From Gari tellinella (Eukaryota > Mollusca > Bivalvia > Cardiida > Psammobiidae), in NCBI GenBank assembly GCA_922989275.2, contig OV277871.1:30142693-30206692 (forward strand): a stretch of 64,000 nucleotides of DNA. Direction: 5' to 3'. Positions within the stretch are counted from its first letter, which is position 1. Each line of letters begins with the position of its first letter. The position numbers were made by a program, and so were the translations under genes. Positions 32,501-37,638 of the stretch are shown here, one piece after another. Under the pieces are notes generated by a model, which worked only from the letters and a program-made list of their open reading frames with translations, made no database searches and had not been told where the DNA came from.

Positions 32501-34903
32501 ATTCTAGCATATGATAGCTTAAAGCAGGCAGAAAGTAAAATAGAATGTTCTTTAACCCATTACCCCATAAATACGCCTTTTTACGCCTAAAATTTATTCA
32601 TCCTTTAAGGGAACAGTTCCATTTTACATAATCATAAATATGTTCCGTAAGAAGCATTTTCTTTATCCTAGAAGATGCTAACCTAAACAAGGGCCACCAT
32701 GGCCCTAAATCGCTCACCTGGTTCACCATGTAAAACTTGACCTATAGTGATATAGATTACGACTGGACATGACTCACAATAAACCTCTAGAGTGTAAACA
32801 AGAATTTTCTATGATTTGACCTAGTGACCTAGATTTTGACCAGACAAAATCCGTGTATGATTTTGACATAGATTCGATGTAGGCAAACATTCTGACAATA
32901 TTTCATTCAGACCTAATGAGATTTGTAGCCTCTAGAGGGTTAACACTGTTTTTCTTTGATTTGACGTAGTGACCCAGTTTTTGACCAGACATGACCCATA
33001 TTTGAACTTGACCTAGATATCAATTCGGCAAACAGTCAGACCAAGTTGCATTAAAATCCAATGAAATTTGTAGCCTCTAGAGTATTCACAAGGTCTTTCT
33101 ATAATTTGACCTAGTGACCTAGTTTTTGACCGGACATGACCCACATTCACACTTGACCTAGATATCAATGAGGAAAACATTTTGACCAAGTGTCATGAAG
33201 ATCGGATGAGATTTGTAGCTTCTAGATTGTTAACAAGGTTTTCCTATGATTTGACCTAGTGACCTAGTTTTTGACCCGACACGACTCATATTTGAACTTG
33301 ACCTAGATATCAATTAGGCAAACATTCTGACCAAGTTGCATAAATATCCAATGAGATTTGTAGCCTCTAGAGTGTTCACAAGGTTTTTCTATGATTTGAC
33401 CTAGTGACCTAGTTTTTGACCGGACATGACCCATATTTGAACTTGACCTAGATATCAATTAGGCAAACATTTTGATCAAGTTTCATTAAGATCCAATGAA
33501 ATTTGTAGCCTCCAGAGTGTTCACAAGGTTTTTCTATAATTTGACCTAGTGACCTAGTTTTTGACCCGACATGACTCATATTCGAACTTGACCTAGATAT
33601 CAATTAGGCAAACATTCTGACCAAGTTGCATAAAAATCCAATGAGATTTGTAGCCTCTAGTGTGTTCACAAGGTTTTTCTATGATTTGACCTAGTGACCT
33701 AGTTTTTGCCCGGACATGACCCATATTTGAACTTGACCTAGATATCAATTAGGCAAACATTTTGATCAAGTTTCATTAAGATCCAATGAGATTTGTAGCC
33801 TCTAGAGTGTTCACAAGGTTTTTCTATAATTTGACCTAGTGACCTAGTTTTTGACCCGACATGACCCACATTCGAACTTGACCTATATTTCATCAAGACA
33901 AACATTGTCATCAAGTTTCATGAAGATCGGATGAAATTTGTAGCTGCTAGAGTGTTCACAACCAATTGTGAACGGACAGACGACGGACGACGGACATCCA
34001 GCGATCCTAAAAGCTCACCTTGGCACTTCGTGCCAGGTGAGCTAAAAAGGTTAAAAGTAAAGCAGAATGCGACTAAAGGCGCATTCTGCTTTTCTTTCAA
34101 CCTGCTTTGAGTGGTCACCTATATTCATAATGAGAAACCGGTTTTGGAGTAATGGGTTAAGACACATTCTGCTTTACTTTCAACATACTTTAAGTGGTCA
34201 CCTGTCATCAAAACTAGATATAGGCTATGGGGTTAGGAAGCCCTCTGATCTGCAGTGTTAGCCTGTGTAAGCAAGGTTATAAAGTTTTTCAGTTTGAGTC
34301 CAAGTTCATTCTCAAACATTTGCAAAAGCTCAAATCTAATCAATCAAATGCTTGAGAATGATCTCAGACTCAACTCAAAAGCTTCATAACCTTGCACCTT
34401 AACGTTTGCCCACACAAGTAAATATACTGGTTTTGAAACGACGTTTCGCCTCCTTAGAAACAACAACGTGCCACCTAAACACAGGGAGCCCGTTTCATAA
34501 AACTTTGTACGACAAATCTTGTCGTTACAAGTCAAATTATAGAAGTCTCAATTACTATTTATTTCTCCATCTAATCCTGTCTTGTGACATCTCGTTGGAA
34601 TCGTCTTTTCAAGTCGATTACAAAGAGATGTCACAAGACAGGATTAGTTAGAGAAATCAGAAATTACATTTTAAAGTTTCATGAAACGGGGGGCCCCAGT
34701 GTACCTGGGAAGTGTTTTATAGCTGCCTGTCTCAAGGCAAAGAAGATCTGTGACATGGCTGTAGGACACAGTAGGCCAGAGTTGGTGATGGCCACAAAGA
34801 TCTGTTCAATATAGTTCCTCAGGTTGGCCATGTTGGCATTCAGGTTCTCGCCATCCTTCAACTTCGTTGGGTCAATCTCACATGGTAAATGTTCTATGCA
34901 GAT
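11477..34903 (-). CDS. RASA3: Ras GTPase-activating protein, GAP1 family (RASA3/RASA2-like), 3' eleven exons
   Basis: GAP1-family proteins speed GTP hydrolysis by Ras at the plasma membrane; the PH domain binds phosphoinositides or inositol phosphates and the C2 domains bind lipid. Eleven exons, each with an AG acceptor and a GT donor, join in frame with compatible phases: 34903-34705, 31042-30936, 29537-29460, 28041-27958, 24780-24698, 22831-22642, 21821-21751, 20733-20644, 19213-19059, 12411-12234 and 11534-11477. They total 1293 nt, that is 430 residues plus a stop. Order of parts: distal RasGAP (with the FLRFFAPAI signature), PH ([17 protein letters not shown]), BTK-type zinc motif H-x10-CC-x9-C, and a tail containing ALEQEH-like GLEQEHLQY. 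The match to vertebrate RASA3 from memory is strong and co-linear, including the terminal ETPIGDD segment. Missing: the two C2 domains and the RasGAP half with the arginine finger, so this is the 3' part of a gene that starts upstream or beyond the window. Most intron length is MITEs and Helitron-like DNA. Confidence 0.93.
11641..11825. mobile_element. Family A fragment, intronic
   Basis: ATTTATTCCTCCATTTAAG to AAAGTAGGCTGAAAGTATAA; right half lost. Confidence 0.6.
11876..12064. mobile_element. Family D MITE
   Basis: TAGGGCTCAAGATATGGGG to CTTATTTGGAGCCTTG with the central inverted repeat. Intronic; it abuts the family I hairpin at 12071. Confidence 0.75.
12071..12210. mobile_element. Family I foldback
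   Basis: AAGGTTATAAAGAGTTTGAG and its complement, with a near-perfect central hairpin CAAGCATTTGATTGGTCAGA / TCCAATCAAATGCTTG. It stops about 22 bp from the donor of exon 12411-12234. Confidence 0.8.
12234..12411 (-). CDS. RASA3: RASA3-like exon: C-terminal tail
   Basis: 178 nt encoding [20 protein letters not shown], then [20 protein letters not shown] and [18 protein letters not shown]. It matches the end of vertebrate RASA3 ([20 protein letters not shown]). The 6.6 kb intron separating it from exon 19059-19213 holds a whole Tc1 element. Confidence 0.93.
12441..12760. mobile_element. Family A/B scrap plus family C MITE, intronic
   Basis: TTAACCCTTTCCTCCAAATC at 12440; C hairpin TCCTGATGAGACATCCC at 12610-12675 and TAGAACAGTAGCAGACAAC at 12732. 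Starts 30 bp upstream of exon 12411-12234. Confidence 0.65.
12761..13179. other. Intronic unique DNA
   Basis: Several GGATTT/AAATCC stretches (13035-13115), no repeat family or exon. Confidence 0.5.
13180..13428. mobile_element. Family B MITE (reference copy)
   Basis: TTAACTCTTTCCTCCCTGAA to GGCTCAAAGGGTTAA. Central hairpin CCTGATCAGAGGGCTCCTAG / GAGCCCTCTGATCTGGG. TTAA at both ends. Confidence 0.82.
13797..13869 (+). repeat. Minisatellite, left half, split by the Tc1 element
   Basis: Units of about 24-26 bp built on TCAAATAAGAGAACAAT, about three copies, resuming after the Tc1 element at 15388-15455. Confidence 0.75.
13870..15387 (-). mobile_element. Tc1/mariner element, 1518 bp
   Basis: Ends are the inverted repeat TACTGAGCGAAAAAAG (left) and its near-complement at 15366-15387, differing at one base, and TA follows on both sides (13868-13869 and 15388-15389). 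The inside carries the transposase pseudogene. The element splits a short minisatellite, seen on both flanks. The TIR edge could be two bases further in if the duplicated TA is the inner one. Confidence 0.85.
14086..15099 (-). pseudogene. Tc1-type transposase, broken by two frameshifts
   Basis: Three reading-frame blocks in order: 15099-14839 ([20 protein letters not shown], a paired-type helix-turn-helix, then RSGRPRK, the GRPR-like AT hook), 14771-14361 (linker and first catalytic Asp in FTDESRFN, then VMVWGGI), and 14391-14086 (second Asp in QQDNARPH and Glu in [12 protein letters not shown]). The last two catalytic residues are 34 apart, giving the Tc1 DD34E signature. Frame shifts occur near 14840-14850 and 14390, so no full-length enzyme is made. 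All catalytic residues remain, which points to a fairly young copy. It lies in the RASA3-like gene's 6.6 kb intron, same strand. Confidence 0.9.
15388..15455 (+). repeat. Minisatellite, right half
   Basis: Further units (TCAAATAAGAAAACAATACA and variants) continuing the array left of the Tc1 element. Confidence 0.75.
15456..15896. other. Intronic unique DNA
   Basis: No ORF, hairpin or family copy. Confidence 0.5.
15897..16049. repeat. Foldback, about 70-bp arms
   Basis: TAGAATCTCACATTTGTGCTC ... GAGCACTCATGTAAGAGCCTC style arms with TAATAAACTCATTGAC and complement; centre CCAAGGCTCG. Confidence 0.7.
16065..16145. repeat. Perfect family C-type hairpin
   Basis: CAAACAGTTTGGAGCCAGAT...CCGG and complement, about 30-bp arms. 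Confidence 0.75.
16255..16506. mobile_element. Family A MITE (GCGCC variant)
   Basis: TTAACCCTTTACCTGATAG to GGGTAAAGGGTTAA. Confidence 0.82.
16616..16858. mobile_element. Family C MITE variant
   Basis: TTAACCCTTGCATGATTAAA; hairpin AACAGTTTTAATCCTGATCA / TGATCAGAATCAAAACTGTT. Confidence 0.7.
16859..17887. other. Intronic unique DNA
   Basis: One kilobase with no repeat family; T12 near 17018 and (TTG)n near 17508. Slightly more GC than its surroundings at 17260-17650, but no splice-bounded ORF. Confidence 0.5.
17888..18037. repeat. Long near-perfect foldback
   Basis: Arms of about 60 bp: AATCAAGCACGGCTTTTGGT...GTTCC and the complement, with a short spacer around TCGCTAAAGCTC. Only one or two mismatches; no family member elsewhere in the window. 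Confidence 0.8.
18047..18281. mobile_element. Family A MITE (reverse)
   Basis: TTAACCCATTACCCCATAGC to GGGGTAATGGGTTAA; piggyBac-like CCC...GGG ends at TTAA. Confidence 0.85.
18297..18397. repeat. Near-perfect foldback
   Basis: Arms AATAGGCAATAAAGAAAACA...GATTTAA and complement, about 45 bp each, loop ACTCTTAATGC. Confidence 0.8.
18476..18687. mobile_element. Family C MITE (AGATCAGAC variant)
   Basis: TTAACCCTTATACTGCTG to CAGCAGGCAATGGGTTAA; hairpin TAGATCAGACACTGC. Confidence 0.75.
18760..19036. mobile_element. Family B MITE with an extra hairpin, intronic
   Basis: Hairpins at 18768-18822 and 18898-18962; ends GTGCCTCGGGTTCAAA, 23 bp from the donor side of exon 19213-19059. Confidence 0.7.
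19059..19213 (-). CDS. RASA3: RASA3-like exon: BTK zinc motif and tail
   Basis: 155 nt. It completes the CC pair and supplies the last Cys ([12 protein letters not shown]), then [18 protein letters not shown] and NMEKLESMQ. The spacing H-x10-CC-x9-C matches the BTK zinc-binding pattern that packs against the PH domain in GAP1 and Tec proteins. Acceptor TAATTTTGCAG, donor GTAGGTGTGG. Confidence 0.94.
19307..19915. mobile_element. Two family A MITEs with family F scraps
   Basis: Reverse A 19307-19545, F-like hairpin 19546-19600, forward A 19597-19845, F end GTTATAGAGAGGTTGCAC at 19897-19914. Confidence 0.72.
20142..20497. mobile_element. Family G MITE
   Basis: CAGTCTTCCTACTCTACAAC to GTAGAGAGGGAGCACTG with TA on both sides; hairpin CCAGATCAGACGCCGC inside. 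Confidence 0.72.
20498..20632 (+). repeat. Short tandem repeats between family G and a RASA3-like exon
   Basis: Units on TTTGGATACGAAATG / GGTACGAAATGG (20524-20595), with TATATCCCTTCACTACCC at both ends. Confidence 0.6.
20644..20733 (-). CDS. RASA3: RASA3-like exon: PH C-terminus and start of BTK motif
   Basis: 90 nt encoding [20 protein letters not shown] then AAFLNGHWL. His of YHP is the first ligand of the BTK-type zinc motif, and the first Cys codon is split TG/C over the next intron. Confidence 0.94.
20838..21372. mobile_element. Possible TIR element with family A inside
   Basis: CTATTGCGTCCAAAAT near 20852 is inverted as ATTTTGGACGTAG near 21360. Inner sequence is rich in ACTATC/GATAGT. 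A family A copy occupies 20990-21137. Confidence 0.4.
21476..21722. mobile_element. Family B MITE, intronic
   Basis: CCCATTCTCTACTTTAAAC to TTAGGGTTCAAAGGTA, hairpin CAGAGGGCTCTTAAAAAAGC; 29 bp from exon 21821-21751. Confidence 0.75.
21751..21821 (-). CDS. RASA3: RASA3-like exon: end of PH domain
   Basis: 71 nt encoding [17 protein letters not shown] then CIEEKQ, with the C-terminal PH tryptophan codon split TG/G across the next intron. It aligns with the vertebrate stretch [20 protein letters not shown]. Confidence 0.95.
21914..22206. mobile_element. Family A MITE, rearranged, intronic
   Basis: TCAACCCATTCCCCTATAAAT to GGGGTAATGAATTAA with a repeated middle (GGTGACCACTTAAAGC). Confidence 0.72.
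22321..22602. repeat. Foldback with about 125-bp arms in an intron
   Basis: AAGCCATACTGACTCATATT...TAATGG and complement around a centre near 22455; inner arm AAGCATTGATAATTGTTTAT is perfect. It ends 39 bp from the donor side of exon 22831-22642. Confidence 0.8.
22642..22831 (-). CDS. RASA3: RASA3-like exon: PH domain
   Basis: 190 nt encoding most of the PH domain, from [17 protein letters not shown] to [20 protein letters not shown]. The basic K/R-rich first loop is the phosphoinositide-binding site of GAP1-family PH domains. This is the most conserved stretch of the gene in the window. Acceptor ACTGTCACAG, donor GTAAGTGC. Confidence 0.95.
22860..23114. mobile_element. Family A MITE (forward), intronic
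   Basis: TTAACCCATTACCCCATAA, hairpin GTGCCTTAAAGCAC; ends GGGAATTGGGTTA. Starts 29 bp upstream of exon 22831-22642. Confidence 0.82.
23311..24583 (+). mobile_element. Helitron-like (HINE/pearl-type) element 1 with tandem array
   Basis: Starts ACAAGAG and ends in a hairpin (AGCTCGTC...GGCGAGCT) followed by AAAAA, after a GAC-rich tail (24490-24530). Between are about six to seven tandem copies of a unit of about 165 bp; CATGGAAAGG recurs at 23571, 23729, 23894, 24057, 24222 and 24387. The unit includes CAAGGTCAAGGTCACAGGGG. No ORF is coding. Short leader, tandem core, microsatellite and hairpin is the build described for bivalve pearl/HINE elements, now viewed as non-autonomous Helitrons. 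It sits in the intron between exons 22642 and 24780. Confidence 0.8.
23571..24396 (+). repeat. 165-bp tandem array core
   Basis: Internal array of Helitron-like element 1; spacing of successive units 158, 165, 163, 165 and 165 bp. Confidence 0.85.
24698..24780 (-). CDS. RASA3: RASA3-like exon: RasGAP-PH linker
   Basis: 83 nt encoding [17 protein letters not shown] then [11 protein letters not shown], with the last Gly codon split across the intron. LLKDG is the first strand of the PH domain. The acceptor is GTATTTCAG and the donor GTAGGTAC. Confidence 0.9.
24870..25122. mobile_element. Family A within family A, next to the 1.67 kb TTAA element
   Basis: Outer A fragment to AAACTGCTTTAA (24920); inner A 24917-25122, ending GGGATAATGAGTTAA; the outer tail (GTGGTCACCTAATTTC) reappears after 26797, beyond the TTAA element. 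Confidence 0.8.
25123..26793. mobile_element. TTAA-flanked TIR element, 1.67 kb (Kolobok- or piggyBac-like)
   Basis: Ends AGACGTATCCGGGAGTT (left) and the complement of AGACGTATCTGGGAGTT (right), one mismatch in 17, with TTAA on both sides (25119-25122 and 26794-26797). The TTAA lies at the CTGCTTTAAGTGGTC position of a family A MITE, so the site is independently supported. The inside has a 62-codon ORF (25312-25500, [20 protein letters not shown]) of unknown meaning and a Helitron-like fragment around 25560-25830. TTCTCCGCGCTA occurs twice near the right end. No transposase core was recognised. Confidence 0.7.
26797..26870. mobile_element. Family A right end (displaced)
   Basis: AGTGGTCACCTAATTTCAAT to GGGGTAATTGGTTAA, then a second A-like scrap before Helitron-like element 2. 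Confidence 0.75.
26871..27883 (+). mobile_element. Helitron-like element 2 with about 145-bp tandem array
   Basis: Begins AACAAGGGCCACTATGGCCC (short palindrome), carries about five units with GACCTAGTGACCTAGTTTTT at 27231, 27376, 27521 and 27666 (period about 145), then a GACGGAC-rich tail and the terminal hairpin AGCTCACC...GGTGAGCT followed by AAAAA. Intronic in the RASA3-like gene. Same family as element 3. Confidence 0.8.
27958..28041 (-). CDS. RASA3: RASA3-like exon: end of RasGAP
   Basis: 84 nt, phase 0 at both ends, encoding [20 protein letters not shown] and then AHTDAIKS. It aligns with the vertebrate segment SFKESYMAAFYEFFNEQKYA. The donor is GTAAGAAC and the acceptor TTATTTCAG. 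Confidence 0.9.
28101..28513. mobile_element. Family A MITE split by family D
   Basis: TTAACCCCATAGATACAAC to GGGGTAATGGGTTAA with D at 28211-28375. Confidence 0.8.
28211..28375. mobile_element. Family D MITE nested in family A
   Basis: CAGGGCTCCAGATAAATCGG to TTCTAGAGCTCTG, shortened inside; TATTC repeats on both sides. It interrupts the family A copy at 28101-28513. Orientation is opposite to most copies (hairpin arm order reversed). Confidence 0.7.
28513..29143. mobile_element. Eroded family A and F copies, intronic
   Basis: A pieces 28510-28745 and 28885-29143 with TTAAAGCAGGCTGAAAGTA; an F-like hairpin piece at 28755-28850. Confidence 0.62.
29260..29452. mobile_element. Family E (pogo-like) MITE touching a splice donor
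   Basis: CAGTTGAACTTCAATATCTC to GATATGGAAGTTCGACTG, TA on both sides (29258-29259, 29453-29454), with a central perfect palindrome around TAAAACGTGGC/GCCACGTTTTA. The right TA is bases +6/+7 of the intron after exon 29537-29460. Confidence 0.85.
29460..29537 (-). CDS. RASA3: RASA3-like exon: RasGAP distal helix
   Basis: 78 nt, phase 0 at both ends, encoding [20 protein letters not shown] and then LVSSKS, closely like the [16 protein letters not shown] segment of vertebrate RASA3. The donor is GTAAGTA, and its last two bases are the TA duplication of a pogo-like MITE (29260-29452). Confidence 0.94.
29636..30001. mobile_element. Family G MITE
   Basis: CAGTGTTCCCTCTCTACAAC to GGAAGGGGAAACTG, TA on both sides; contains the hairpin CTGATCAGACACCGC / GCGGCGTCTGATC. 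Confidence 0.72.
30075..30195. mobile_element. Family C fragment
   Basis: TTAACCCCTTAACTGCC, then ACAAACAGTTTGGATCCTGA; runs into family D. Confidence 0.62.
30196..30361. mobile_element. Family D MITE, left-truncated
   Basis: Starts within TTTCAAAAACCAAAATCT, has the hairpin CATTAAAATCGT / ACGATTCTAATG, and ends CTTATCTGGAAGCTG. Confidence 0.7.
30509..30772 (+). mobile_element. Helitron-like fragment with GGGGCATAAAAA end
   Basis: TGATGCCCCGGTTGCC to GATCATTATAGGGGCATAAA; matches 41119-41424. Confidence 0.6.
30781..30922. mobile_element. Family I foldback
   Basis: CCAAGGTTATAACAGGTTTG with hairpin GCATTTGATTGGTCTGATTT and complement; ends 13 bp from the donor of exon 31042-30936. Confidence 0.8.
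30936..31042 (-). CDS. RASA3: RASA3-like exon: RasGAP signature
   Basis: 107 nt. After the split Asp codon it reads [20 protein letters not shown] and continues to AADPQ. The FLRFFAPAI stretch is the RasGAP family signature (FLR followed by a PA motif), part of the helical Ras-contact core. The acceptor is TTCTTCCTCAG and the donor GTACGTGG. A family I hairpin MITE ends about 14 bp downstream of the donor. Confidence 0.95.
31071..31853. mobile_element. Three family A MITEs in an intron
   Basis: 31071-31285, 31400-31563 and 31598-31853, all with AAAGCAGG...CCTGCTTTAA arms. The first starts 29 bp upstream of exon 31042-30936. Confidence 0.75.
31943..32133. mobile_element. Family E (pogo-like) MITE
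   Basis: CAGTCCAACTTCGATATCTC at TA (31941-31942); right end AAGTTCGATTG then TA. Confidence 0.8.
32389..34234. mobile_element. Family A within family A, with Helitron-like element 3 inside
   Basis: Outer A 32389-32551 and 34161-34234, joined at GTTCTTTAA|GACACATTCTGC, the hairpin-loop TTAA. Inner A 32552-34160 (CCCATTACCCCATAAATACG ... AATGGGTTAA) is itself broken by element 3 at 32687-34048. Confidence 0.85.
32687..34048 (+). mobile_element. Helitron-like element 3 with about 145-bp tandem array
   Basis: Same family as element 2: ACAAGGGCCACCATGGCCC start, about eight units of about 145 bp, GACGGACGACGGACATCCAG tail, and hairpin AGCTCACCTTGGCAC / GTGCCAGGTGAGCT, then AAAAA. It interrupts a family A MITE that itself interrupts another family A MITE. 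Confidence 0.82.
34272..34394. mobile_element. Family I foldback, loop shortened
   Basis: CAAGGTTATAAAG ... CTTCATAACCTTG with CATTCTCAAACATTTG / CAAATGCTTGAGAATG arms. Confidence 0.75.
34484..34693. mobile_element. Family H hairpin MITE next to a RASA3-like exon
   Basis: CGTTTCATAAAACTTTGT to TTTCATGAAACGGG, with a long inner hairpin ATCCTGTCTTGTGACATCTC / GAGATGTCACAAGACAGGAT. It ends about 10 bp from the donor of exon 34903-34705. Confidence 0.8.
34705..34903 (-). CDS. RASA3: RASA3-like exon: central RasGAP domain
   Basis: 199 nt, starting in phase 0 after a TTTTCAG acceptor and ending with one base of a split codon before GTACAC. It encodes 66 residues, including [14 protein letters not shown] and [13 protein letters not shown], which are characteristic of GAP1-family RasGAP domains just before the catalytic-domain signature. 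This is the most 5' exon I can assign with certainty. A family H hairpin MITE ends about 10 bp from its donor. Confidence 0.93.
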
Positions 34904-34952
34904 CTGAAAATAGACAAAACAAGGAAATTTGAACAAGAATGCAGCATAGTGT

Positions 34953-35119
34953 CAGTCGAACTTGGATATCTCGAACTCGCTTAACTCGAACTATCCGATA
35001 GTTGGACACATGAAATGCATTATTTCAGGCTCGGTTCAGTCATACATACCCATATTTCAAAGTATTTGAAATACGGGTTTGTGCGATTTAAGCGAGTTCG
35101 AGATATTGAAGTTCGACTT
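34953..35119. mobile_element. Family E (pogo-like) MITE, internally shortened
   Basis: CAGTCGAACTTGGATATCTC to GAGATATTGAAGTTCGACT; the middle palindrome is cut to CATATTTCAAAGTATTTGAA. TA flanks not preserved. It lies 49 bp upstream of exon 34903-34705. Confidence 0.75.
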
Positions 35120-35169
35120 TAACTACTTTTTTAGCATAATTAGTTTTTGGGGTATCCCTGATGCAGACC

Positions 35170-35429
35170 TGCTGAGGATTCACAAAAGCATAAATAAACA
35201 TTTTTAGGCCTTTTATTTATTCTTCTACTGAAGAAATAGTTCCATTTTAAACATTCATGGATACTAATCATACTAAAATAGTTACTATTTTCTAGCAGAT
35301 GGTAGCTTAAAGCAGACTGAGTGTAAAGCAGAATGGGCCTTAAGGCGCATTCTGCTTTACTTTCAACCTGCTTTAAGTGGTCACCTTATCTTAAATACTA
35401 GAAACAAGGTATGGGGTAATATGAGTTAA
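35170..35429. mobile_element. Family A MITE, left end eroded
   Basis: CATAAATAAACATTTTTAGG, hairpin GGGCCTTAAGGCGC, ends GGGGTAATATGAGTTAA. Confidence 0.75.
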
Positions 35430-35606
35430 GTAGCCATCTTTTTTATAATTTATAAATACTTCCATGTTCCTTCATTTTACGGTCGCCTTAACACACATTC
35501 TACCATACTTATATAATAATGATGGTAAAAGCTATGACAGAGGCGGAGTTAATACACCAGTTTTGGCAATATGTCAATTCACATTCACAGGTCTCCTTAT
35601 TATGTA

Positions 35607-35845
35607 TGTAACTCTTTGCATGAAGAGTAATTCTTTCGTCTGCAACAATTGTCGTCTGCAACTACACTAAAATTAGAATTTTCAAAATTTGCTTTAAATT
35701 CATTATTCAGGGTAAAAATGGCAAACAGTTTGCATATGGATCCTGATGAGACGCCGCGTAATACGGCATCTCATCTGGATTCAAACTTTTTGCAAAAAAT
35801 AATCACAGTTGCAGATATATCTTCCGCTAGCATGCACAGAGTTAA
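35607..35845. mobile_element. Family C MITE
   Basis: GTAACTCTTTGCATGAAG to AGCATGCACAGAGTTAA. Confidence 0.78.
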
Positions 35846-35936
35846 GTCAGCTACTTGTACCTGTCTTAGATTCATATCTCTGCAGCCAATCCTGTATTTA
35901 ACTTATTTACCCATGATACAATTATTCCTGACACTT

Positions 35937-36207
35937 AATCCATTACCCATAAATAGGCCTTTTTACGCCTTCAATTTATTCCTTTACCGAAGAAAATAGT
36001 TCCCTTTTATACAGTCATGAAAATGTATCATAAGAAATATTTTCTATATCCTAGAAGATAATAGCTTAAATCAGGCTGAAAGAATACTAGAAACAGGCTA
36101 TGGGGTAATGGTTAAGGTCAAAAAGGCACATTCTGTTTTACTTTCAACCTGCTTTAAATGGTCACTTATCTTCAATACTAGAAATGGGCTATGGGGCAAT
36201 GGGTTAA
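35937..36207. mobile_element. Family A MITE, rearranged
   Basis: TTAATCCATTACCCATAAAT to GGGGCAATGGGTTAA; a duplicate right end (GGGGTAATGGTTAAGG) lies inside. Confidence 0.7.
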
Positions 36208-36625
36208 CCCTTTACCCAATAGCTTGTTTCTTCAGTTTGGAGACAGTAGACCACTTAAAGCAGGTTGGAAGTAAAACAGAATGTGCCTTTTTGACCTTAA
36301 CCATTACCCCATAGCCTGTTTCTAGTATTGAAGATAGGTGGCCACTTAAAGCAGGTAAAAGTAAAGCAGAATGTGCCTTAATGCACATTCTGCTTTACTT
36401 TCACCCTGCTTTAAGCTACCATCTTCTAGAAAAAAGAAATTATTTCTTATTATATATATTCATAACTGTATAAATTAGAACTATTTTCTTCAGGTGAGAA
36501 ATAAATTAAAGGCGTTAAAAGGCGTATTTATGGGGTAATGGGTTAAGGCACATGCTGCTTTGCTTTCAACCTGCTTCAAGCTACCATCTGCTAGAATACA
36601 GAAAATAATTCTCATGATACATAAA
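36204..36625. mobile_element. Family A within family A (hairpin-loop TTAA)
   Basis: Outer reverse A from TTAACCCTTTACCCAATAGC to 36300; inner A 36297-36546; outer resumes GGCACATGCTGCTTTGC. Confidence 0.8.
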
Positions 36626-36640
36626 AAATTGAACTATAAT

Positions 36641-36868
36641 TTAACCCATCTACTGTAGTTTTGAAGACAGGTGACCACTTAAAGCAGGTGGGAAGTAAAG
36701 CAGAATGCATCATACGGCACATTCTGCTTTACTAAACTAAATGTGCTACGAATATGAAAAATATTTCTTATATTACATATTCATGACTGTATTAATTGGA
36801 ACTATTTTCTTCTGAGTGGAGGAGTCTATCAATTGCATAAAAAATGCATATCTATGGTGTAAATGATA
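36641..36868. mobile_element. Family A MITE (reverse), eroded
   Basis: TTAACCCATCTACTGTAG to CTATGGTGTAAATGATAA. Confidence 0.7.
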
Positions 36869-36918
36869 AATAGAAGACCGAGTCTGTATTTTCTGAAGTT
36901 ATTCACCTGAAACATCTA

Positions 36919-37111
36919 CAGTCAAACTTCGATATCTCTAGCTCGGTTATGTCAAACATACCCATTGTTCAAAATTAAAACGTGGCTTAGCCACGTTTTA
37001 ACTTTGAACTACGGGTATGTTTGACTTAACCTATCATGAAACAGTGTAATTAATGTATCAAAATATTGGTTAGTTTGAATTAAGCATGTTCTAGATATCG
37101 AAGTTTCACTG
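36919..37111. mobile_element. Family E (pogo-like) MITE
   Basis: CAGTCAAACTTCGATATCTC to ATATCGAAGTTTCACTG, TA on both sides. Confidence 0.82.
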
Positions 37112-37152
37112 TATTGCCACACATTCATCCGCCCCGCCTACCTGTACACCTA

Positions 37153-37384
37153 CTTAACACTTAGTACCCTGAGCCATGAAACTATGCTAACCTTTGCAAA
37201 CAGTTTGGATCCTGATGAGATGCTGCGTAACATGGTATCTCATCAGGATCCAATCCAAACTGTTGAACGCTATGTCCCTGTTTTAAAAAGAAATTCAGAA
37301 AATTATATTTATAAAACAGTAGCAGATGACACTCATTGTTGCAGATGGAAAAAAAGACCCAGTATTTTAAGAGTTTTAACTTGA
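37153..37384. mobile_element. Family C MITE
   Basis: TTAACACTTAGTACCC, hairpin GGATCCTGATGAGATGC, end TTAAGAGTTTTAA. Confidence 0.72.
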
Positions 37385-37445
37385 ATACATGCTTGCTCTT
37401 TGTATAGATATCTATTGCAAACCGTTTTGAACCAGATCAGAACAC

Positions 37446-37638
37446 CAGGGCTCCAGATAAGAGGTAGTTATTTCAACCAATCAAACATTGTATCACTCAT
37501 TTCAGCATCAAATCCTATGGTGTTTCTACTCATTAGAATCGTCTCAAAGAGACAATTCTAATGAGTAGAGACACCATAGGGTTTAATTCAGAAATAAAGA
37601 TTTTAAGTTTTGAAAAACTACCCTTATCTGTTGCTCTG
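37446..37638. mobile_element. Family D MITE
   Basis: CAGGGCTCCAGATAAGAGG to CTTATCTGTTGCTCTG with hairpin; AGAACAC occurs immediately on both sides. Confidence 0.78.

Noticed and set aside
27079..33833. Regularly spaced direct repeats that might suggest a CRISPR-like array
   Set aside because: Units of about 145 bp repeat in full without unique spacers and lie inside Helitron-like elements of a eukaryotic genome.
35846..35935. Minus-strand AG...GT bounded 31-bp piece (GATTGGCTGCAG...AGACAG|GTACAAG)
   Set aside because: No frame matches the missing RasGAP residues, and one frame has a stop.
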